Below, one piece after another: positions 9,889 through 19,931 of a DNA stretch of 43,617 nt (position 1 is the first letter of the stretch; every line of letters starts with the position of its first letter). The notes under the pieces were generated by a model. The model made no database searches, had not been told where the DNA came from, and was given only the letters and a program-made list of their open reading frames with translations. A program made the position numbers and the translations under genes. Source of the DNA: Chromera velia (Eukaryota > Sar > Chromeraceae); the NCBI GenBank assembly GCA_018398765.1, contig JAHBMJ010000332.1, positions 33,599 through 77,215 on the forward strand. Direction: 5' to 3'.

Positions 9889-9893
9889 ACCAT
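9889..9893. repeat. Target-site duplication, right copy (ACCAT)
   Basis: Matches 4925-4929 exactly when LTR ends are set at 4930 and 9888. The agreement of LTR length, primer-binding-site abutment and this repeat supports the boundaries. Confidence 0.75.
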
Positions 9894-10775
9894 GACACGG
9901 CTGGTCGAGGCACTAACCTACTAGGTATTAGGTGTGTTACACAACTTTGACAAAAGTTCTACACACATCGGATTATAACATACATATAAGTTGAGACATA
10001 GGGTGTCAGTCGTTCCGTCCGTGCACACGCAGGAAGGCCAAGCCGCGGGGCGGGCCGGGGGCAAGTTGTCATGCGTGCCCCGGGCCGCAGGTGAATTCGA
10101 TTAACCACCGCTGGCGCATTCAATTCAGTGCTGCGCCGCACGAATTTCAGCTCCGTCGAAATCATTTGACTTCATTGATTACTTCAAGCAACATCTGTTG
10201 GACTCTGCGTATGCTCCAGACTCACAGACTTCCCATAAAGAGCTCTGAAGGAAGAAAGCCGCCACACTCACTACTCTACTCCATTACTATATAGCTAAAC
10301 TTGCATGTGTGGATGTGCGTTCGCGCGTTTTGACTTCAAGCGCGCGCGCGGAAGCGCGCTTCATTTTTGCGCCAGAGTTTTGAATGCATACGCGCGTGCC
10401 CCACATTGAAAGACTCCGCGCGCGTGCGAGTTTCAAGTCAGTTGCTGATATGTCGTCTCTCGCGATGTCTGTGGCAATACGTCGCCTTAATTCGAAGATG
10501 AGCAGGAAGCTTCACTGCATTGCCACTCTCAAATATCTCAAGACCTTCTTGCGTGTGCTGGCTGGAAGTGATGAATGTTTTGTGTGCCGTCCAACCTTTG
10601 TGTTGTGGGGTTTGTTTCAGTTGTACGATGTCAAAAGAGCCTATAGGTGGATTTCGTTCTGAACGCACTACAGTAACAGTGACTTAATTCATGATTGCCC
10701 TGTGAACTTGAATCTCGCAGACCCAACATATCGATTGATCGGGCCGGCGATCAATCTTTCCACAACCGAACGAGA
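9894..10775. other. Intergenic DNA upstream of the CCCH gene
   Basis: No convincing gene. It holds a GC-rich imperfect inverted repeat at about 10048-10087 (CGGGCC arm and TGCCCCGGGCC arm around a 12-base loop). CpG-rich GCGCGC inverted repeats lie at about 10325-10435. An open frame at 10384-10662 lacks recognisable homology. A CTCGCAG acceptor-like site near 10720 leaves room for a 5' untranslated exon of the CCCH gene. The promoter probably lies here, but no specific element stands out. Confidence 0.45.
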
Positions 10776-13505
10776 ATGAAGAAGCACAACAGGGCCGAAA
10801 ATTTCTTCAAGACCACGGTTTGTTGTTTTAAAAGATGTGTTTTTCCCCCGTCTCTGACAGGTGACAGATGGACACACCTCCTCTTGTTTCTGCCCCCCTG
10901 CCCTCCCGCCTGTCTGCGTGCAGCTATGCAAACCTTTCATGCAAGGCCGTTGCGAAGGTCGGGCTTGCCTCCCTGCCCTCCCGGAAATCCCTCTCGCATG
11001 GAGGAAGTCGCTCCTTCGCGGTGGCGTCTGTTTGTCGTTTGAACTTATTCTGGGTTTCTTTCCTTCACCTACCCATTGATTCAGTATTTCTTGTTTCTCT
11101 TTCCCTGCCTGTGCAGAAGGCGACCAGTGCACCTTCGCGCACGGTGTGCACGATCAAAGGAGCTGCCCTGATTTGTTCCGCACCAAGGTGCGTCGTGCTT
11201 GTTTATCTCCTCCTTTGTACTTTACTTTGATTCCTTCTTTCACTTGTGCTCCCCGTCCTGGTTCGTTCCATCCGAAGACTTTGCATTTCCTTGATCTTCA
11301 TTTCGCCTCTTTTTCCTGGTTTCTTTTCTTCCTGACTCCAATTCCCTGCGGTGCAGCTGTGCAAAAAGTGGTTGAGGGGACTGTGCACAGGCCCAAACTG
11401 TTCATTTGCACATGGCGCACACGAACTCCGAGAGACTTCGGAGTTCCACAAAACGCGTCTCTGCAAACACTGGGCAGTCGGGAACTGTGTGGCAGGGGAG
11501 GCGTGTCGGCATGCACATGGTGAGCGAGTAAAGAAGCCAAAGCAGCTAGCGCCTTGTAGTGTCACTCTCCTTGTCCACATCGTTTCCTTCCTTCTTTTCT
11601 TCTTTCTTGTAGCCTCCGTCTTTTTGTCCTTTGTCCTCGTGCATCCCGCATCTCTGTGGCTTCGCCCCGCATTTTCTGCTTTCTTGCCCAAATTTCGGGC
11701 CCCCCTGGGTGATGGTGATGGTCCCGTCTGTGTGCACAGGTGTTACTTGGTGTGTTTGCATGTGTCTCCTCTGATGTTTCTTTCTTTCGTTTCTCTCCCA
11801 GCTGTCTGGACGCTGTCTTTCTGTGTGGCAGAACGTCGTCGTGTGTGGCTATTATCTTTCCTTATTTTCCTCTGTTATGTTTCTTCCTACCTTCCTTCCT
11901 TCCTTCCTTCCATCCGCCCTTGCTTTCTTTCTTTCTTTCGTCCCCTTATACATCGCTTGTGGAGAACTTTAGTGAGTGAATGAATGAATGCTTCGATGAT
12001 CAGGTGAGGAAGACCTTCGGACTCTGACTGGGGCGGCGCTCCACAGATTGAGCGACCGCGCCAAGTTCAGGGAGGCCATGCACCGGCCAGACTCGGATCC
12101 TCTAGCAACAGGCGGCACAGGAGGGGGAGGAGTAGGAGTAGCAGCCCGAGCCAGTCCCCTCCCCTCTCCCTTCCGAGATCCTCCATCCAATCGGCCACAA
12201 CCACACCACCAACAGCAACAGCAGCAGCAGTATCCACTGGGTCCAACGAGGGGGGACCCTGAGGACATTCCAAGGCCCATACAGCCACATATGATGCCGC
12301 CTGTTGGAATGGGAATGAGCGCGGGGGGGTCCGGGGCCGTCAGTTCGGGATATCCCGGCCGTCCACCAGCCGTCGGCCCCCCTACCCGGCATATCGATGT
12401 GCCCCCCCCCTCACCGTCCGAGAGACCCACAAGGATGATGCCGGGGCCCTCCTCTAGCAGCTCCTACAGTCAACCCCCCCTGCCCGCTTATCCTGCGTAC
12501 GGAATCGGAGGTGATGTGGGGGGGGGAGGAGGTTCGTATGCCCCCCCCCCTCCATATTTTGACCAAGACCCTGGACAGCAAGGGGGATACGAAGGGGGAG
12601 TGTCCGGTGTAAGCTCAGAGTTTGGGCATCAACCGTCTTCCTCCAGCGCCCAGCCACTGCAAAAGTATGGAAATCCACCACCGCCACAACCGCCGCAGTA
12701 CCAGGATTACTCACGCCCTTCCTCTTCCTCCGCTAGACCCATGCCCCCGGCAACAGATCCGTATGCAGTCAGAGGAGGAGACAACCGAGCGCTTCCCGCA
12801 GTCGATTTTGGCGCCCCTCCCCACCCTCATGTTCCTGACGAGGAAACGGTGGTCGGACTGGGTCCGGACTCAGTGGATATGTGGGTGGGGGCAGGCGGAC
12901 TGGGAGTGCCTCTGCCTGCGGCACCCGTTTCCGTTTCCGTGGGGGCATCAAGCCTCCGTAGCCACCATCCTGTTGCACCGCCGCCGCCGCCGTGGTTCTC
13001 CACGGGTCCCATGGGGGCAGCTGCTGCTGCTGCTGCTTCTTCTGCTGCCGCGCCGTCTCCGTGGCCCCCCGTCCCCTCCCCCCACACTGCGGGGGGTGGG
13101 CAGGGGCCCTCAGGGGTTCCGGTTGGGGGTCTGAGCCTCGCTGTTCCCGCAATGGCCGGGTGGGCCCTTCCTCCTCAGCAACCGCCGGGGGATCAATGGG
13201 CGGCGGCGGCGGGAAACGGGTGGGGCGGCGCCGTGCAGGGCCCACCCAAACCGGACAGGCCGACAGGGCTGCAGATTGCACAGGGCAGCAGTGTGCAGAA
13301 CCCGGGTGCCTCGAGTGCCGAAACCGTCGCGTCACGCACATTGCAGCAGCAGCAGCAGGGGGGTCCAGGAGGGCCGCTACACCCGATGTCTGGCACCGCA
13401 TCTTCGGGCACAGAATTTGACCAGTCGGTAGAAATGGCGGGTTTTGATCTTTCGACTTTTCCAGTTCCGCCTGTGGAACGACAGAGCAGAGGGGAACAGA
13501 GATAA
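10776..13505 (+). CDS. Triple CCCH zinc finger protein, 603 residues, 5 exons
   Basis: Exons 10776-10817, 10924-10957, 11117-11187, 11357-11519 and 12004-13505 are joined at GT-AG introns (donors GTTTGT, GTCGGG, GTGCGT, GTGAGC). They total 1812 nt with an intact frame. Three CCCH fingers follow in tandem: C16-x7-C24-x5-C30-x3-H34, C51-x7-C59-x4-C64-x3-H68 and C85-x7-C93-x5-C99-x3-H103. Each has a TTP/TIS11-like lead-in (FKTTLC, FRTKLC, HKTRLC). This family binds AU-rich or U-rich RNA and controls mRNA stability or translation; that role is inferred here. Residues about 135-603 are low-complexity Pro/Gly/Ser/Gln-rich, probably disordered. Finger 1 is split over exons 2-3. The chosen ATG follows an in-frame TGA at 10692; an extra 5' exon is possible. 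No nuclear localisation signal is obvious. Confidence 0.88.
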
Positions 13506-13814
13506 GATCTATCTGTGAGGGAGATCGAGGCGTGTGAGATGTGCGCATTCTTGTTTCCCCTGCGACGTCCCACACTGTCTCAACCAATCGGCTCTCTCAC
13601 ACACCATCCCGAGCTCAAAGAAAAAACGGCAAACGGTACGGCCGTCATGACTCTTCCTCAAAAAGGAGGCAGACGCGCTCCTGCACACGTAGATGCAGCT
13701 CCTCACAGACACACACACACACACACAAACGCACACGTTCGCCCCCCACGGTATGTTTGACTGAGTCCTCTTCCATGTGAACTGCCTTTCTCTGTAATTT
13801 GGTAGCGCATCTCT

Positions 13815-13818
<4 letters not shown>

Positions 13819-13846
<28 letters not shown>
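13819..13846. repeat. (TC)n microsatellite
   Basis: About 14 TC units 0.3 kb past the CCCH stop codon. A (CA)n run lies at about 13710-13729. Confidence 0.85.
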
Positions 13847-13849
<3 letters not shown>

Positions 13850-14989
13850 CCCCTCTATATAACCCAAGCCAACCCATCAGATTCGCAGCAAAAGAGAAGA
13901 AACGGCCAAAAGGAGCATCCATCAGAGAGACAGACAGAAGACTGAATCAACTCAAGAAAGGAAATGAAGGGACCCCTGTGGATTCAACCAAGAAAGGGAC
14001 CCTTGCGGGGTCCCCTGTGCGAACAAAGGAAGAAACCAGAGAAGGTCCCACCGGAGGAAAGGAAGCAGAGAAAGGAACGAAAAGCTCAAAGCAAGAATCG
14101 GGTGGGATGACTGAGCAGGGCCTGTTGTCCGCCGGCACCGCTTCTGTAAAGAACAAAGAAAAGAGTCACAAACTTCGATCGTTCAAGCTGTCAGAAGAGG
14201 AGGGAGGAAGGTCAATGGAGGAGGATGAGAATTTCTTCTCTTTCTTTCTGTCTCGTTCGTGATCGGAGTTGGTGGGAAGAACCAGCCGTGCGTGATTTCT
14301 CGTCAAAGAGTTCGTTTTCATGCATGTTGTAATAGTTCATTGGGTGCAGACAGACGTATTGGGGAAAAAGAAGGAGCATGTGCTGTTGCATGTATTCCTT
14401 CTTTCAGTGTGACAATGTTTTTTTCTTTCTTTCTGTCCTCTGTCTTTGTGGGATAGTGGTCTCGACCTGGCAGGCGTATCTCGAGGGATGCAGGGAGGGA
14501 TCGAAGGAGACCTAGGCGGAGAGGGTGAATGGGAAAATTGATTTTTTTTTTTTCCCCACTCAAACAGGGATCGAAGGAGAGGCGGACAGGGTGGGTGGGA
14601 AAATTGATTGATTGGTTGCATTGGTATGCCCTGCAGGGAACGGGCGCAATAGTATGTGGGTAGTGGAGGGTTGCTGATGTGTATGGCTTGTCTTCCTTTC
14701 CTGGTACGGTTCTGGATTGACTCTTTCTTTCTGTTCCCTCTGAGTTTCTTTCCATGGGAGCGAAGCAAGAGAAGAGTTCTGTTGGATGGATGCATCTGCC
14801 GGTCACAGGGCTCTTTCTTTTGTTTCTGGTGGACACAACTAGTGGGGCATGGAGGGAGGCAGGGGGAAGAGGGAAGGAAGGCAACATTCACAGACAATGC
14901 AGCCAGGGGTGAAAATGACAAGGAGCCCTACACAAGGAGGGATTGAAGGCGAACTGTTCAGACTCCTCAGGCACTTGCTCCCTTGCTCT

Positions 14990-14992
14990 GTT

Positions 14993-15023
<31 letters not shown>
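14990..15023. repeat. (TTTC)n microsatellite
   Basis: Eight or so uninterrupted TTTC units, one of several CTTT or TTCC tracts in this interval (also about 11884-11910 inside an intron and 16022-16046). Confidence 0.85.
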
Positions 15024-15756
15024 CATATCCTTAGTTCTCTCTGCCTCGTCTTTTAACAAATGCTCCGAGAGAAATGAATCGGGTCGATTCGAAGGAGGGG
15101 CTCTCGTCGCCCCCCCCCCTCCTCTCTCTTTCTTACTGTCTCTGCGTGCGTGTGTGTGTCTGTGAGTGAAAATGTTGCATGGAGGTACATCAAGAGGGGG
15201 AGAGGGGAGGTCTTTGGGTGCATGGGAGGATCGGTGGGGGATTTCATCTCCAGAAGGAAGGAACAATGAATATGAGCAGGAAGGCATTTTTCGACTGCCT
15301 CTCTCGATCTTCTCTATGCCTCTCTCCGTTTGACTTTCTTCTATTTCCCCCTCATTTCTCTCTTTTGTACGTGTGGGTGCGTGTGTGCATGCCTTTCTCT
15401 CTCCCTCTCTCTCCTTTGCGTACCTTTATTTGAATTCTGTCTATATCCTTTCTAGGAAAACGATATTTATTTGGTGCGCTCAATTACTTATTTATTTACT
15501 CACTTATTCGGTCTGTCGATTGGGTGTTTCTTTGGACATGCAGACCCAACAGAGGTTGGCGCATGCAGTCTGTGCCGTTGTCTGTCTGTCTCCATTCATT
15601 CATTGTCTTCTTTGGACGTGAGAGAGACTTTTCCTTCTGAAGTTCGATCCGTCGGTCCGTCCTTCCTTCCTTCCGTCTGTCCCTTGGATGGACTCTCTCT
15701 TTGGTTTGGGTCGTTGAATATTTGTTTCATTCACACACAGACACCAGGCAGAAAGA

Positions 15757-15759
<3 letters not shown>

Positions 15760-15790
<31 letters not shown>
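15760..15790. repeat. (GA)n microsatellite
   Basis: About 15 GA units, directly followed by an imperfect inverted repeat around TTGGTGCTG and CAGCACCAA (15799-15820). Confidence 0.8.
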
Positions 15791-15793
<3 letters not shown>

Positions 15794-16136
15794 GGATTGG
15801 TGCTGTCATGTCAGCACCAATCGAACTGAAAGGATCAACAGCAAAATACTCGTGATAGCTGAGTGACTCGGGCCAGCGGGCAGGCATACCGGCAACCAGA
15901 AAGAAAAAAAGACCAACAGTCATGCAGGGCTTCTTTCTTTCTTTCTGACTTCGCGAAACGGAGAAGCTAATGGGAGCGCTTCATCTTCGGATCGTCGCGC
16001 TCTTCCTTTCTTCCTTCGTTCATTCCTTCCTTCCTTCCTTCCTTCCGCATGGCGGGGCCTCGATACGGCTCTACTCCGTCATGCGTTGACTCTTACAGTT
16101 GTCGTCCTATCTCTCTCTCTTCCCCACTCCCTTCCC

Positions 16137-16190
16137 CGTGTGTGTGTGTGTGTGTGTGTGTGCGTGTGTGTGTGTGTGTGTGCATGCGTT
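16137..16190. repeat. (TG)n microsatellite with CG interruption
   Basis: Two (TG)n blocks separated by a single CG step, followed by a TCTG/TCTA tract to about 16256. Confidence 0.85.
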
Positions 16191-17250
16191 GTTTACCTCC
16201 CTCTCTTTCTCTTTCTCTGTCTGTCTCTCTTTCTCTATCTGTCTATCTATCTATCCGACTCTGCAGTAGTTTACCTCCTTTCCTACAACTTTGCTTCTGT
16301 CTTTCCTTTGCTTCTGCCGCCCTCCTTTTTGTGACGGACCAGTGGCCTGACGACCAACTGATGACGGGATGGTGGACAGGAGCAGAGAACAGAGACGTGC
16401 AGAAGACACACGGGGCAGAATGCAGAAAAATGCGCTTGTGTGCGTGTGGGTGGCGCTCTGTGTGGGTGTGTGAGAGAGAGAGACAGGCAGACAGACAGAC
16501 GAAGGAAGGAAGGAAGGATCTAAGGAGTCCAAAGAGAAAGGACGGAAAAACGGACGGCGAAGCAAGAAACGGAAAAACGAGATGAAGAAGAGATCTTGGA
16601 AGCGCAGGAAGGAAAGGAAATTGCTCACAGGAGGAGGAAAGGAGAGAAGAATGGTGCAAGACCGCATGGCCGAGAGAACGTCAGAAAAGACCTTTCCTTT
16701 TCTGCTGCGTCCCGGCCATTCGGATCTTCCGAGGGACAGGCAGGCAGTGAGTGCATTGATCGATCCTGCATGGAATCAGAAGGATCACAGCTAGCAGTGG
16801 CAGTGGATCACGGGAAGTGTACACCCGCATGCAGTTAGACCCATCTATCCAACCACACGTTTCTCTCCTTTCATTGTGCCACAAAGGATGAATGAAGAGT
16901 CGCCGTCCTTCTCTCTCTGTACAAGTCTTCTTTCTTTCTTTCTTTTTCTGTTGACCACCGTTCGTTCATGCATGCATCTTCCCCCCTCACTTCTTCATTT
17001 CTGTCGTTTCTGTTTGCGTGTGCGTGTCTCAAAATGGAACCGCGTAGTCCATTCTAGTCTGGTCGATCAGTTGCTCTTTCGAGGGCCCCTTCATGTTGTG
17101 GTCATGCATGCATCATGCAATCCTTCCTTGTCTCTTCGGTGTGTCTCTTAGTCCTTCTCCTTTGACCGACTTCTTTCCTCCCTTCCTTCCCTTTTTCTCC
17201 CCATTCCACATCATCTCCTCGATTTGCCGCCCGACGGGTTCGCGTGACGG

Positions 17251-17281
<31 letters not shown>

Positions 17282-17527
17282 TTTTTCATATGTGAGAAGG
17301 GACAAAAACAAGAACGGCACGATTGAGAAAAAGACAAACAGACAAACGACGAGCTGATGTGGAGAGCGCGCTCGAATGGTTTCAAATCAAGGTTATGCAG
17401 ACAGACAGAAACATTGGCGCACAGCTACTCACACCGATGAATGAAAAAAAGAAAGAAAGAAAGATTGGATGGATGCATGGATGGATGGATAGATGAGCGA
17501 GTGAATAAATGGAAGGGTGGAGTAGGT

Positions 17528-17832
17528 GACTGACTGACTGACTGACTGACTGACTGACTGACTGACGGGCTGGCTGGCTGGCTGGCTGGCTGACTGACTG
17601 ACTGACCACTGACTGACTGACTGACTGACGGGCTGGCTGGCTGGCTGGCTGACCGACTGACTGACTGACTGACTGACTGGACGGACTTACTGACTGACTG
17701 ACTGACTGGACGGACTGACTGACTGGCTGACTGACTGACTGACTGGACGCACTGACTGACTGACTGACTGACTGACTGGCTGACTGACTGACTGAGTGAC
17801 TGACTGACTGACTGGCTGACTGGCTGACTGGC
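17528..17832. repeat. (GACT)n array with GGCT and GGAC variants
   Basis: About 300 bp of tetranucleotide repeats. Runs of GACT are broken by blocks of GGCT, and later by single GGAC or GGCT units. Two successive copies of a higher-order block, GACT run then GACGGGCT then GGCT run, occupy about 17529-17590 and 17604-17655. No coding potential beyond the trivial repeat peptide. Confidence 0.9.
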
Positions 17833-19099
17833 GGAAGATCCTCTTCTCTTCTCTTCTGTACTCTCTTATGTCACACTAACTGTTTCTGCATTTCCTGCAG
17901 GCGAGTGATCAGTCGAAGGAAATTGTGAATTGATGTGGATGAAAGGAAGGAAGGACAGATGGGAACGAGGTCGAGAGACTGAACAGCTGCGCTGGACGGT
18001 CGAAGAAATCTTCGTTTGCCATGGGAACAGCGAGAAGGAAGAGGCTTTGTACTACTATCTGTTCAAGGGAGTCCGCTGACTCCGGCCTTAGAGGCATGCA
18101 GAGATTCGGCTGACAAGAAGGAAGGGAGAGCTTTGCTTGAGTGCAAGCCAGAGCTCAGCCAAGACGGAAGAAATGAAAGAAACAGAAAAGACTGTGGGAG
18201 GGAAAACCATTGTCCTCTGTCAAACGTGTATAGAGGCAGAGGGAAGACGGACAGACACACCCCCTTCACTTGACGCAATGCGAGGGAAGTCGACTGATGA
18301 TCTTCCTTGTGCAAGAGGGAAGGGGAGAGTGAGACGAATAGCACTGCAGGCCGACCTGCGTGACTTCGTACCTTCGATAACGCAACAGAAAGAAATGCAG
18401 ATACCGACCAAAGGATCGACCGTGAAAGTATCGATGGATTCATTTCTCTCTGAATGGCTGCGATCTCTTTCTCGTAAAGCGTGTCTTTCTCCCTCCTTCC
18501 TTCCCTCCCTCGTTCCTTATCTGTCGGCGCCATCCTGACGAGTGAGTGGACCACTGATTGAGTCCACTTTTGCTGTGTTGCCTGTCTCTATGCCTGCCTG
18601 CCTGCCTTTGGTCTTTAAGTGAACTCGAGGGACAGCAGCAGGACTCCCTCCGAGCTGCAGGACGAGGAGGGAGAGAGGGAGAAGTAGATCTCCACGGCAA
18701 TTGTGCCGCCGACCAGACTGAGTTGGCTTTCACCCGATCGCGCATTCACCGACTGATCACCCTACTCTTACATTCGAGGAGTCGTTCATTGAAGCTGTCC
18801 AATAAAGGGCCCACACCGACGAACGGATTACGGATGGACGGGTGGGGCGGGGGGGGTGGATCCGCATTGTGTGCGAGGAGAAAAAAAGCGACGCAGTCCA
18901 GCGAGGCCAGTATTGTTTACCCGGTTCATGTTTAGGCCCATGGAACAGCGGAGGTCAAAAGAGGGCTAGCCCTGAGGTAGCAATTAAGCGGGCTGGGGAG
19001 TGCACCTTGGAGTGCACTAAAGGTGCCAATCAAGAGACTAGTTCTGACATATTGTTCTCAGGCTACAAGTACGCTGCACTTCTGTGCACCAGATTAATT

Positions 19100-19764
19100 G
19101 TTTTTCTGGACTTCCCGTTCAAACTCACTTAACTTAATTTGTCACTTAAATTATTAAGGTAAATGAAGTGATTAAGCTTTTTACTAAGCTAAGTCGACTC
19201 TCATAATAATGATTATATGATGGATCAGGCTAAGTCTGCAAAGTTTCTAGCAAAGTTTAAACTCCAACATTACTAGTTTATATTACATTATTAGAGATAG
19301 CTAATATATTAGGGTCGAATATTGTTAGGAATATTGGCTCTTCGTGACTTCCGACGGTCGTTAATTGTATATAAGACTGGTATAACTAACTATAAGAAAG
19401 GCTAATTAATAAAGTCTAAAAAAGGCTGTGTCTATATTTCCTAGATGCATCATACATGTTTTCTTACTAGTTTTGTCCTATACTCTTTTCACCTATGTAC
19501 TAGTATTCTTGAATCTGCGCTCTCGATCCTGACTATTGACATCAGATAAACATAAATATGAAACACTAGATGAAACAGCGTCGCTCATACGCACACATGC
19601 CCTGCTAGAAGTAGAAGCGTTTAACGTGGGGGAACCCTATAGGGTAAACCCGGAATACTGGCATAAATCCTAATCCCAATCCTAAAAAGAACTACCATTG
19701 TTGGGCCACTTGCCTAGTGACCCAAGTCATAGACCCATAGTCCAGTAGTTAACCATCTGCATTG
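19100..19764. other. AT-rich island at the left side of the LINE insertion
   Basis: Composition changes abruptly from GC-rich to AT-rich near 19090. TATATAAG (19374) and AATAAAG (19409) occur 35 bases apart, and a perfect palindrome ACCCTATAGGGT lies at 19634-19645. TGTTAG at 19323 could open a decayed LTR, but no matching end or duplication was found. Together with 28400-28740 it forms the pre-insertion locus of the LINE. No gene is seen. Confidence 0.4.
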
Positions 19765-19811
19765 CATGTTGTGACCTGCTACACACTAGACGCCTATACC
19801 ATTGCCCAATA
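19765..19811. repeat. 47-bp direct repeat, left copy (LINE target duplication)
   Basis: Matches 28353-28399 at 45 of 47 positions. It lies immediately outside the TAAC tail of the LINE, as expected of a target-site duplication from target-primed reverse transcription. It is long for that class. Confidence 0.8.
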
Positions 19812-19828
19812 GTTAGTTAGTTAGTTAG
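19812..19828 (-). repeat. LINE 3' tail, (TAAC)n
   Basis: Four tandem units (GTTA on the plus strand) directly between the LINE body and the left target duplication. They replace a poly-A tail; some LINE clades end in short microsatellites. Confidence 0.8.
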
Positions 19829-19931
19829 AGGATGCCTAACCCCAGTTGGAGCGCTAAACTTCCGGGCGGCACATATATGCATGGTTGTTCAAGTTGTTTG
19901 TTAAGTCGCCGGTAGAGTTGACCATGATCAG

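Larger units (their letters stand above)
13506..19099. other. Long simple-sequence-rich region without supported gene
   Basis: About 5.6 kb after the CCCH stop, dominated by microsatellites (TC, CA, CTTT, GA, TTCC, TG, GGAT, GACT) and pyrimidine-rich tracts on the plus strand up to about 17300. It may include the 3' untranslated region of the CCCH gene. An AATAAA at about 18802 is the clearest signal seen but is too distant to assign. Open frames at 13846-14262, 16049-16585 and 18137-18538 are repeat-rich or compositionally biased, lack known domains and have no splice-supported partners. Confidence 0.55.

Noticed and set aside
10384-10662. 92-codon open frame upstream of the CCCH gene
   Set aside because: Begins in CpG-rich hairpin DNA, no domain, and its end is not followed by a splice signal joining the CCCH exons in frame.
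13846-14262. Lys/Glu-rich open frame after the CCCH gene
   Set aside because: Starts at a non-ATG codon beside a TC microsatellite, has no domain and no splice partner; more likely 3' untranslated or intergenic DNA.
16049-16585. 178-codon open frame with Ser/Leu and Cys/Val runs
   Set aside because: Runs through TG and TCTG microsatellites; the peptide is a translation of the repeats.
17528-17832. CRISPR-like repeat array
   Set aside because: The repeats are contiguous tetranucleotides without unique spacers, in a eukaryotic context.
18137-18538. 134-codon plus-strand open frame
   Set aside because: Low-complexity ends, no recognisable domain, and an equally long open frame on the opposite strand; not supported as a gene.
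19323-19546. Possible solo Copia-type LTR (TGTTAG start, TATATAAG and AATAAAG inside)
   Set aside because: No matching CA end with a flanking duplication and no second copy in the window; left as AT-rich island only.
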